From Chaetorhynchus papuensis (taxonomy: Eukaryota; Chordata; Aves; Passeriformes; Rhipiduridae), in the NCBI GenBank assembly GCA_013396525.1, contig VWYX01000008.1, forward strand, positions 930,001 to 994,000: DNA of 64,000 bases, in the 5' to 3' direction. How positions within the stretch are numbered: the stretch's first letter is position 1; every line of letters starts with the position of its first letter. The position numbers were made by a program, and so were the translations under genes. The notes under the pieces were generated by a model. That model was not told where the DNA came from and made no database searches. It saw only the letters and a list, made by a program, of their open reading frames with translations. This document shows, piece after piece, positions 55,332-64,000 of the stretch.

Positions 55332-56714
55332 ACCCCGTGTTTTACTCCAGTGAAGTGCTTAACTTGGGAATTCAGTCATCTGCTGGCATCTCTATCGGCG
55401 TGACTTGCTGTGGAATAAACAACTGAATGTTGTGGAGAATTGGAATCAGATTTCAGCTCAAACAGATTCAAAAGAGAGCTAAAAAAAAAAAAAAAAGCGT
55501 GACTGAATTAAACCTTCTGGCTTGTTGGGGTTTTTTTTAACATATTGGAAAAGAAATATTGCATGAGAAAACTCATCTAGGTCTGAGCTTTAAATACATT
55601 ACATGTATAACAGATAGATTTATTGGTATATGTCAATAGGCAAGAGAAAGAAAATATCCAGAACCTGTGTATATGAAAGTATTGGGCAAGACTAACAGGA
55701 AAAGAAAAATGTTTTTCTTTTTTTCCAAATATTTTCAGGAATCTTTCAGGATTTGAGTTTATTGTTGCCATGACTCTAAGACTGTGCTTTTGGCTGGTTG
55801 GCCCATGTTCTTTCCCAAGCGTGTCCTGAGTCCTTGTGGAGCAGCCAGCACAATTTCCAGGAGATTTTGTCCAGGAGGGTGTGTCTATGTGCAGGCATTT
55901 GCCTGGGCTGTAAAACTGATCAGTGCCAGGTCAGGTACCAGGGGCTGATATCTTGACTTAGTGTGACAAGGAACAAGGCATTCAGTTCCTGAAAAGGAGC
56001 CAGTACTAAGGCTCTCAAATCAAATTGCATCCACCAGCTAATTAAGGAATGATCTTGATATGCTCTGAAGGGAGGCCTGTCCAATTCTATCCTTCTCAGC
56101 CAGAGGGCCCTGCAGTACAGAGCTCAGGCAGAAAATACGTATAAAGAAAATAGCTTGTGAGAAATTAAGACAGTGATGTGTGGATTCCAGGAGTACAGGG
56201 AGATATCTTATGATCAGACATCAAAATACACACTGAGGTACTTTCATGATGATTTAGATAATTAATTTTTTTTGGCCCTGACTTTCTACCCCACACAAGC
56301 CTGGCTGTTCACAGCAGAATGTAATGTATACATTTTTTCAGAATTTGGCTCATTGGAATTGCAACCACAGGTGTATTTTCCCTTCTGATTCACCAAACTT
56401 TCACTGTGTATAGCAGTGCTGAGAGATTTTGACTCTAGCTTATTCAGAATATTCTTTGCTGTTCTTGCCATGTTATTCATAAACATCTTTGCTAAAGTGA
56501 ACTTTGACCAAGGAAATGCCTGCCATGTTTTACATGATGTAAGAGTTACTCTATGTAAAAACACTTACACATTTAACCAATTCCAACTGTGTAATTTAAT
56601 TCAGTTTGGCCACAGCAAGTTCTTTAGGGTAAAGGGTAAAGCAGGGCACACAGTGAGATAATGCCCTTACTTGATGCAGATCTGAAAAGTGCATAATTAG
56701 CAACAAAGGCAGTT

Positions 56715-57135
56715 TGTGGGGTTGTCTCTGTCTCTCCTGAAGGCAGCCACTGATGCAGGTACTCCACTGTGAAAGGCCACTGGGTTGGTCAGGCAGGACC
56801 TGCCCTTGGTTGTCTTTCTGAAATCCCCTCCCTGTTCTCCTTGTGCCTTAGCAGAGCTGCTAGGAGGATCTGTTCCCAGGCACAGAGGTGAGGCTGATGG
56901 CTCAGTGGTTCCCAGGGTCCTCATTTCCAGCCTTCTTAAAAATAGGAGCAATGTTTCCCTTTTTCCAGTCACCAGGGACTTCACTTGACTTCTATGACTT
57001 TACAAATCTCGTGGAGAGTGGCCTGGCAACTACATCAGCCAATTCCCTCAGGACTCTGGGATGCATCTCATCAGCTCCCATGGACTTGTGTTCACAGCTC
57101 TTATTGACAACACATTCTTCATATGTGACCTCGGG
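56715..57135 (-). mobile_element. CR1 LINE internal fragment (reverse transcriptase region)
   Basis: The reverse complement carries CR1 ORF2 landmarks in order: a stretch encoding [19 protein letters not shown], then a segment encoding VPGDWKKGNIAPIFKK, then DPGNH and GRSCLTNP. Unlike the other copies here it is from the interior of the element rather than the 3' tail. In-frame stops show it is dead. Boundaries are approximate. Confidence 0.88.
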
Positions 57136-60100
57136 AGGACGTGGTGCAAAACCTGGTTATGTTTCTGACTCTGAGCTCTTTGTTGGGATCTTCCTGGTAA
57201 GGTTCACACATGTGGGTGATGCTGAAGTTCTTCAGCAGTAAATGCTGCCCAGCATTTAGATGATATTTCCAAAGCTGACTCTCAGAAAAGATTTTGGCAT
57301 TTTGGCCCTTGTGTCCTAAGATCCCACAGGTACAGTGATCATTTTGATGGAAGAGCAATATAGAGCAGGTATTAACAGGCTTTTCCTTAGTTTGCCAGGA
57401 TTGCCAAGATTTCTGGCTCATACAAAACCTAAAGCATTTATGTGGTAGCATGATCTTACATAATCTATGTAAAACTTTCTGGGTTATTCAAGTCCGGTAG
57501 TCAGGACTGACTCAGTATAGCATAAGTTCAATATTGTAACTTTTGCCATAAAAGTACATATTCCATAGATAATATGGAGGGTGGAATAACATGCAGAAGA
57601 AATAATTTTTTTAAGAAAACCTGAATAAGAAGAAACAAGAAAGAGGACTCTGGGATTTGTCTCACTCAGAAGAACTTTCTATATTTTTGAATATTTTGTG
57701 TTCTTTTTTTTTTCTTTAATTAAGTCTCTTTATAGATATATGTGGGATATGTGGGAAAAAAATTAAGTAAAGATTTCTATTAATATTTGGTGTGAGTAAT
57801 TTGGAGCTGAGTTCTCCTTTGAAATATATAAATGGGAACTTTTCTCCAAAAGGATTAGTGGGAACTGCCCTGGAAGCTCAGTGTAATCAGTGAAAGGCCA
57901 TGTATTCTTTTGAACATCTTGTCCATTACTGACTAATTGCAAAATCTACTTAGAGTCTTATATTGAAAGTAAGAGAGCTGTCTTGCTTTCTTGTCATTCA
58001 TGTCATAGAAAACTATTTATTCTGAGCTTATTAAAATTCTGATTAAATTATCCGGCTTAGTAATGCTCTAGAATTTGTTCCTTTCTGGTATAACTGCTAT
58101 AGGTCTGATTTCCCTAAAAAACAAGCCAGTGGAATTATGGTAGAACATAAGGGAAAATTTGTAGAAAATCCAATAGTTTCCATCATTATTCAGGCCAACC
58201 CTGGCCATCCTTGCCTACAGAAGTTGTTCTTGGAAACCTATTCTGTAAGAATTTGTCTGTTGTTCCAAAAAAACCTCTGATTTTTCTCACAATGATTTTC
58301 AAGAGGAAAGATACTGCCTGCATTGTGCAGAAATGGATATATTCAAACTGATGAGGTATCTGCACCAGACAAAGATGCAATGCCGACTTCTACCTGTTTT
58401 ATTACTCCCTATGTCATTCTCTCTTGATTTTCATGGAAAAAAATAGATTTACATACAACTAATGGGATCATAATTACTTTTAAAAATACTATCCTACTTT
58501 ATATGAGACAAACTGGTTCAAAAGTGGTGAAAGGAGAAATATAATAAAAATAAAACTTTCTGGTTTATATTCACACAATGGCTAAGTGACAGCAAGGTAT
58601 GCTGCACAGAGAACACTGTTCAGTATTTGGGATACTTTTCTTTGAAGATGCAGGTTCTGTGCTTTGCTCTGACACAGATTTTCTCCGTGACCTTGGAACA
58701 CACGTAGCTCCTCAAGGGCATTTGAGACAGGACTTGGAAACACCTCTTGTTTTGTAAAATATATTAATGTTGGAGCATCTCTAAAAAATCATGAGGTGCC
58801 TGTTTGGCTCTCTTGAAGCCTGAATACCTTTAAAAAATTACCTTAATGGATCTTTTTACACTGTGAGTTAGACGCTTAGGCTGTCTGTATAGTCAATAAC
58901 AGAGTGCAGGAGGTAGGATCCTACTTCCCAGCTGACTAATTCAGAAGCCTCAGGTAGATGCCTGAAATAAAACAATGTCAATCACTGCTCCTTAATGGAC
59001 TTCTAAAGTAGTCAGGAAATGGCTCAATCAAACAGCTCAACAGCTGCTGCTGCTAGAAAGGATCAGCTCTGTTGCCTCTAATGGTTCCTCACCCTTCCTG
59101 GCTGTGCAGTTCTGCATTTGCCTTCAGTCATGTTCCAGTGATTATCTGAGCCTTTGGTTCAGAGAGCAAATGTAGGGAATTCGGATCCAGGAAGTGAGCA
59201 ACTCTTTGTTAATTAATGAGCAAAAGTAGTTCCAGAAGGATCATGCCAGTGCTGCAGTGAGGGAAACAGAGCACATGGGTTGGGACTAAGAGAAGAGGGA
59301 GTGCATAGGAGAGTGAGCAAGCCTTGGGTTGGCTTGTCCATCTTCTCTGACTCAGCTTCACCTGTAAAATAATGATAATGCTGTCTCACTTCTCTGTACC
59401 CTCTTCAGCTTCCTTCCACATATTCCCTAGATACTGACAGGATCTCAGACAGCAACTACAGGAGCCGATTCAGCTGTCCACGTGCAGGTTGCCTGACTGA
59501 TACTCGTGGCTAATGAAGATGTGGCCTCCAGAACTGGTAACTGTCTCCACTGCAGCTTTTCTCCTTTATTTTAATTTTTCTTCTTAAGTGCTAATTACTA
59601 CAAAACTTGTAGGGATGTAGAACTCGTTCTGAATTATACCTTTTAGTCAACCTGAATAGAAATTCTCCATATCCAAATCTGAAAATTCTTGGAGGGAACT
59701 TGATGGAGGGGACAGACCGGAAAATAAAACTCCATCAGCCTCAGTTCCTCAAGAAATCCAGCTAAAAAGCTCATTTTAATAAATGAGTGCTGTATCTGAC
59801 CCATTTCAGCCAACATGTCAGTTGAACTTCTCTGCCACAGAGAGTTTACACAATGAATGGAATAAATTCTTTGTGTTCTATAGAATCACAAGGTACAAAT
59901 GCCTTTCCCTTCCTACTTCCTAGCAGTATAAAGAAAGGAAGTTCTTCATTAAAAAGCTAATTTCTGCATGTTCCCGAACCTTCTTTTTAAAGCCATCTAT
60001 TAAGTTCCACACAGGAGAACCTCTGATAGCGCTAGTCAGAAACTCACTGAAGGAAGTGCAAAGGAAATGACTTAATTAAAAATACAAAATGCTGTCATAC

Positions 60101-61379
60101 TACGTTGACTGAGGAAAACCTTGGCTCCTTTGGACAAGAAAGAAAATTTGAGTTGCTTGCAAGTGGAAAATTCTTCTAATTTCATAAAAGAAGCAGGGAA
60201 AGGAACTGTTTTTCAAGGGATGTCACATCACCAGTTAAGGATAATGCCATAGGAGTTTAGAAAGAGAAGAAAATCTTAAGATTCATCTTATTCCTGCTGC
60301 TAGATTCAGAAACATTTGCAAGGGGCAAGAAAACAGAACGACTTAAGGAATACAATTGACTTGAAGTGTAGGGGACACTGGGGTAATCCATGACAAATAG
60401 AGCTGGATATGACTAAAAGTCTTTGCAGTGTGTGAGCATGAACACAAATTCAGGCAAACAGATGTGCCAATTCATGTTTTGTGCCTGTATTTTGTGCCCT
60501 GATGAGAGGGCATGTGAGTGCTGCCCATCCTGCTGCTGCTTCCATGCTTCCCTACACAAAAGCCCTCCCTACTCGGCTGGCATGGGGGAAGGTGAGCAGT
60601 GCCAGAGGGTGGATCTGACAGAGCAGAGGCACTGGCTGGGCTGCACTGGCAGACAGCAGTGGGAATGCTGATACATCTCTTACTGGCATCAATTCCTGAC
60701 CTGTGGCCACATGAAAATGCAATCTTTACCACCTCTCTTAGATAAGATTCTGGTAATTGTGGGGTTTTTTGATAGAAAAAATGTGTAGGCTTCTTGCTAG
60801 TATGAAGATGTATAGTGTATGGTAGATCAGAGTGGAGGAGTGTGATTCAGTCTCTCCTGTCATTTAGTTTGCATGTTGGCTCCTTTCTGAACATCACAGA
60901 TTGGGCTTTCTGTTTTTCAGTTCATAGTTGCCCATTCTGAAATTGATAAAAGTCTGCTCTAGTGTTTTAACTGCACTGTTCTGATGTGGTCTTCTGACCT
61001 GTCATTCTTGACAAACTAGATGGTTGCTTTTCTTAACTCTTGCCACCGTCTAATAATCTGGTGGCGTAGGGATTTCCCTTTAAGTGTGGCATGGGAATAT
61101 TTGGCTTTACCAGGCTGGAGGCCAGGCTGCAATGGGTAAAGGTATCCACCAGATACTGATCTTGTTTTTCTGGCATGTTGCAGTTGGTCGCCTAGTACTT
61201 TTAGTAAGGTGCCGGGAGAAAGCTGAGTGCTCTTTTCTGTGTGTTAACGCCAAGATTGCTCTGCAGACAACGTTCCTGGAAATTCTGTGTTTATATACAA
61301 TTTACATACAGTTATGCAGGTATATCTTTGCTGTTCGGTGTGTGAATTTCAAGTTGTGCCACAGAGTTCAGCGCCAGGT
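57136..61379. other. Intergenic DNA between the two divergent promoters, distal part
   Basis: Mostly AT-rich unique sequence. I recognise no gene, RNA or transposon, and the open frames are short and resemble nothing known. Confidence 0.55.
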
Positions 61380-61715
61380 CCCGAACGAGCAGAGCTGCTG
61401 TCGCACGGCGCTGTCAGTGACTCCGGGAGCGGACACGCCTATCCAGCAGCACTCCAAGGAGCTGGAGCTCTGCCGCGCTGCTTTCCTTGGCGTTCGTGGC
61501 TTTTCCCGGCGGCGCAAAGGCTGTCCCCGGCTGTCGCCCTCTGCGGCACCGAACGCCGCACCCCGCCGTGCGCTCCTCGCCCCGCCGCACCCGAGCGCCG
61601 CCGGGCGCCGCTCCCCGCTCAGTCACCGCGCCCGGGAGCGGCTGCGGCCGCGGTGGCTCCGCCGGCGCTGCCCCGCCCCGCAGCCGCTCCGCGCCGGCAC
61701 ACGCACACCCAGACC

Positions 61716-61749
61716 CGCACACACACCCCGCACACACACCCCGCACACA
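61716..61749 (+). repeat. Short CA/CCCCG minisatellite
   Basis: Two near-identical units of the form CCGCACACACACC and a partial third, with further CACACC-like sequence just upstream from 61,697. It is a small tandem array inside the CpG island. Confidence 0.75.
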
Positions 61750-61811
61750 TCGCGCAGACAGCCGCGCTCCCGCCCCGCAGGGACGCCCCCGGCACCTGCC
61801 CGCACCGCGGC

Positions 61812-61849
61812 GGGCAGGGCAGGGCAGAGCAGGGCAGGGCAGGGAGGGA
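61812..61849 (+). repeat. GGGCA tandem repeat with G-quadruplex potential
   Basis: Repeated GGGCA units with one GAGCA variant end in GGGAGGG. There are more than four GGG runs separated by two-base or slightly longer loops on the plus strand, a strong G4-forming pattern. It lies 110-150 nt upstream of the CCG/CAG repeat in the presumed promoter or leader. Confidence 0.8.
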
Positions 61850-61960
61850 GCGCGGCGGCGGCGCGGACCCGCCCGCCCCGGCCCGGCCCAGCATCGGCCG
61901 CCGCCCCCCGCATCGGCCGCCGCGGCGCGGAGGGCGCAGGGCGGTGCGGGCCGTGAGCTG

Positions 61961-61971
61961 CCGCCGCCGCC

Positions 61972-62026
<55 letters not shown>
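61961..62026 (+). repeat. CCG/CAG trinucleotide repeat in the 5' leader of the divergent CpG island
   Basis: Four CCG units (61,961-61,972) run directly into 12 CAG, one CAA and 5 CAG units (61,973-62,026), followed at once by TAG TAG. In the CAG frame this is 18 glutamine codons closed by two stops. It ends 36 nt before the candidate ATG at 62,063, so if transcribed on the plus strand it is most likely 5' UTR. The single CAA interruption would limit slippage. Confidence 0.9.
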
Positions 62027-62062
62027 TAGTAGTTCCGCGGCTGCCGAGCCCGAGCCTGAGCC

Positions 62063-62075
62063 ATGTCTGCCAGAG
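62063..62075 (+). CDS. Candidate first coding exon of the divergent gene (ABLIM1?)
   Basis: An ATG in the context gagccATGt is followed by only four full codons (MSAR) and then a plausible splice donor AGAG|gtgggt at 62,076. The exon would leave a phase-1 junction. The remainder of the frame to 62,320 is open (85 residues) but is low-complexity Arg/Gly/Pro typical of CpG-island shadow. Exon, start codon and strand are inferred from promoter position and donor quality; a non-coding first exon is equally possible. Confidence 0.25.
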
Positions 62076-62420
62076 GTGGGTTCTCCGCCGCGCCGGGGCA
62101 GCGCCGGGCTCGCGTCCCCGCGGGCGGCCGGGGCGCGGGCGGCGGAGCCGCGCTGACCTTGCTGCCCGGCCGCGCTGCAGTGCCCCGCACCCCGAGAGTG
62201 CGCCGGCGATTTCGGGCCAGGGGGAGGCCAGGGGATGACCCCTTGCCGGCCGTCTCCTGCCCGGTACCGTTCTGCAGCTGGGCCGTACGGGGGGCTCCGG
62301 CGCGGGTGCAGCGGGGCTGAGCGCCGCAGAGCATCCTCCGGGGCCGGGCACCCGCCGCACCTGCCGGCGAGGCGGGGGATCCCGTTCCGCCTTTCCCGGC
62401 GCCCGGGGGACGGCTCGGTA

Positions 62421-63810
62421 CGCGCTAAGTGACGGTGGGGATGTATGGATGTATGCAGAGAAAGGAACATGGTGGTGAGGGTGGGCGTAGGGTCAGACCT
62501 CGGCGGGTGTTGCTGCTCAGGGAATGGTAACGGATTGGAACTGGGTGTCTTATGAGCGCAGTGAGGCATCCGGCTTGTCCTGTCATTGCAAGTGCTCCTG
62601 GTAGGGTGTGGTGGTAAATCCAATCGTCAGATTGTACCTCTGATGGACATTTGCATCTGGCTTGAAATTAACGTTTTGAGTTTTACTTCAGATTTGCATT
62701 TTTTAAATTATGGCCTAAACTTGAAAAGCCTTTGTCTTTTGCATGCATTTGTGTGTAAACTCTGGCTGTGTGTTTGCCCATTCTGGGCTGGAGATGAACT
62801 GATCAGCCTCATTGATTGCTGATCTCATCTTGTCACAAAGTTCTGGTTCCAGTATGAGAAACTGGCACGGATGTGGCACAAAGACTGACGCTTTAGGGTT
62901 TTTGTTATAGTTAGTACAAATTAAAGGACTGGAAACATGAAGTTAAGCATTTTCTGAATGTTGTCATAACAAAGCAGAAATACTTGTAAGCATCTCCTGA
63001 AGACAGACAATTATCTGCACAATAACAACAAGTAAAACCACTCCCCGGCTATCTCTGAATTGAAACTAATACTTTATAAAAATTATATATTACAAATTGA
63101 CAAACCCCTGAATGGAAGGATGCATCTTATTTGTTCATCCCTTGATCTCTCTGCATTTACAAGTATTGAATACTGCTCAGCATGGACGAGCTCTTTCATC
63201 TGCTTGGATTCCTGTTGACATCCAAAGAAGCTTCATGCACATTGAAGACATCGTGTGACTGCTAAAAGGTTGTCGGCACTTTGTGGCTCTGACCATGCTC
63301 CTAAAGCATCACACCCATTTTAGATATAAATAATAAATGGTGTTAGAGTGGCATAATTCTTCATGGAACAGTAGATTTCTTGCTTTAGGGAGAAATGGAC
63401 TGTATTGGCCTCCAAAGAATCCGTTTCTGGAAGAACACTAAGTAAATGAGCATCAGCGCTGTGCTAAGGCTGCATTAGTACTTGTGGGGAACACCCAGCA
63501 AAGCTTTATAACCTGCAGTAGATTTGTTGTCATTGAAGGGGTACCTGGATTTGAGAAAGTGACATAAAAACTTTGCGATTTCAGCTTTGCAGATGACTCA
63601 CAAAACCTGAACCGTACAGAATGGGAAGCCAGGGAACATTTCCACTGGCCATATTCCCCTTTCCTCCCCCCACCGTCCCTCTTTCCCATTCATCTGCACA
63701 ACACATGATGTTTGATGCCTGCTTAATTCTGCTGGAGACCTGCCTGGAGAAGGAAAGCGATTTCTTTCTCAGTTCCTCTCGTGCCATCTAGTTTTTTCAA
63801 AGTAATTAAT

Positions 63811-63846
<36 letters not shown>

Positions 63847-64000
63847 AAGACAGCCCACAGGACTTTAGGGAAGTAGTGAATAAGATTCACGAAACAGATG
63901 AAGATATTAATTTCTATCAACATATCCTTTTAATGTTTAACAGGTAGATATATGTGAAAAATACATGAGTCTGGGCAAATAAATAGATTTATTCAGTGCT
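62421..64000 (+). other. Presumed first intron of the divergent gene
   Basis: GC content falls quickly after the CpG island and no exon is recognisable. A (GA)n microsatellite lies at 63,813-63,841. If the candidate exon at 62,063 is real, this is intronic sequence running out of the window. Confidence 0.4.
63813..63841 (+). repeat. (GA)n microsatellite
   Basis: About 14 uninterrupted GA dinucleotides follow an AT-rich stretch and are succeeded by GCGAGC. Confidence 0.92.

Larger units (their letters stand above)
49999..56714. other. Intergenic DNA between the two divergent promoters, proximal part
   Basis: I see no coding exon. It holds a poly-T at 51,876-51,890, a poly-A at 55,481-55,496 and two CTCF-like motifs. 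The patch 53,930-54,500 is richer in CpG and motif-like sequence (an E-box CCCACGTGA near 54,378 and a CRE-like GCGTCACC near 54,390) and could be regulatory. Confidence 0.55.
61380..62420 (+). promoter_or_regulatory. Second CpG island, probably a divergent promoter (ABLIM1 by synteny)
   Basis: About 1 kb of very CpG-dense sequence holds a CACACACCCCG tandem (61,716-61,749), a GGGCA tandem (61,812-61,849), a CCG/CAG repeat (61,961-62,026) and a candidate first exon ending at 62,075. It lies about 13 kb upstream of the FHIP2A island. As I recall, ABLIM1 is the head-to-head neighbour of FHIP2A in mammals, so this may be one of ABLIM1's alternative promoters. That assignment is inference from gene order; no LIM or villin-headpiece coding sequence is in the window. 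Confidence 0.65.

Noticed and set aside
56097..56112. CAGCCAGAGGGCCC as a third CTCF-like site
   Set aside because: It has the AGAGGGC core but mismatches at key upstream positions.
61084..62623. Several long open frames on both strands (up to 334 codons) rich in Pro/Arg/Ala/Gly with Gln, Ser, Leu, Ala or Cys runs
   Set aside because: They overlap in almost all frames of a CpG island, where stop codons are rare. Their homopolymers come from one CAG repeat read in different frames. No conserved domain is visible.

Overview
This is vertebrate nuclear DNA, almost certainly from a bird and most likely a passerine. Introns are GT-AG, promoters are CpG islands, and the interspersed repeats are CR1 LINE fragments. 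One repeat at 43.59-43.73 kb has a tRNA-Ile-like head and a CR1-like tail, the structure of the songbird element TguSINE1. I see no bacterial, phage or CRISPR feature.

The main content is one complete protein-coding gene on the minus strand, FHIP2A (older name FAM160B1). It runs from an ATG at 48,485 to a stop at 18,412 in 17 coding exons. All splice sites are GT-AG and all phases agree. The joined coding length is 2,298 nt (765 codons plus stop), the length I recall for the human protein. The product is the FHIP subunit of an FTS-Hook-FHIP (FHF) complex, which couples cytoplasmic dynein to membrane cargo. Its promoter is a CpG island at about 48.0-48.9 kb, and a CR1 copy begins right at the outer edge of that island. 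The 3' UTR may reach a canonical minus-strand AATAAA at 14,398.

Layout: 1-14.4 kb is gene-poor DNA downstream of FHIP2A, with one CR1 tail (6.9-7.2 kb), AT microsatellites and a few stretches that look like non-coding regulatory elements. 14.4-18.4 kb is the putative 3' UTR and 18.4-48.5 kb is the gene body. Intron 1 (40.5-48.4 kb) holds two CR1 fragments and the SINE. 49-61 kb is intergenic, with three CR1 pieces and two CTCF-like motifs. 61.4-62.4 kb is a second, divergent CpG island with a G-rich tandem repeat, a CCG/CAG repeat and a candidate plus-strand first exon ending in a good donor at 62,075. In mammals as I remember them, ABLIM1 lies head-to-head with FHIP2A, so this island is probably an ABLIM1 promoter, but no ABLIM1 coding domain is visible here.

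I found no undescribed multi-gene system. The points most worth a second look are an in-frame CUG in strong Kozak context 75 nt upstream of the FHIP2A ATG, the CAG repeat 36 nt before the candidate ATG of the divergent gene, the pair of CTCF-like sites between the two promoters, and a perfect 12-bp inverted repeat inside a CR1 copy.
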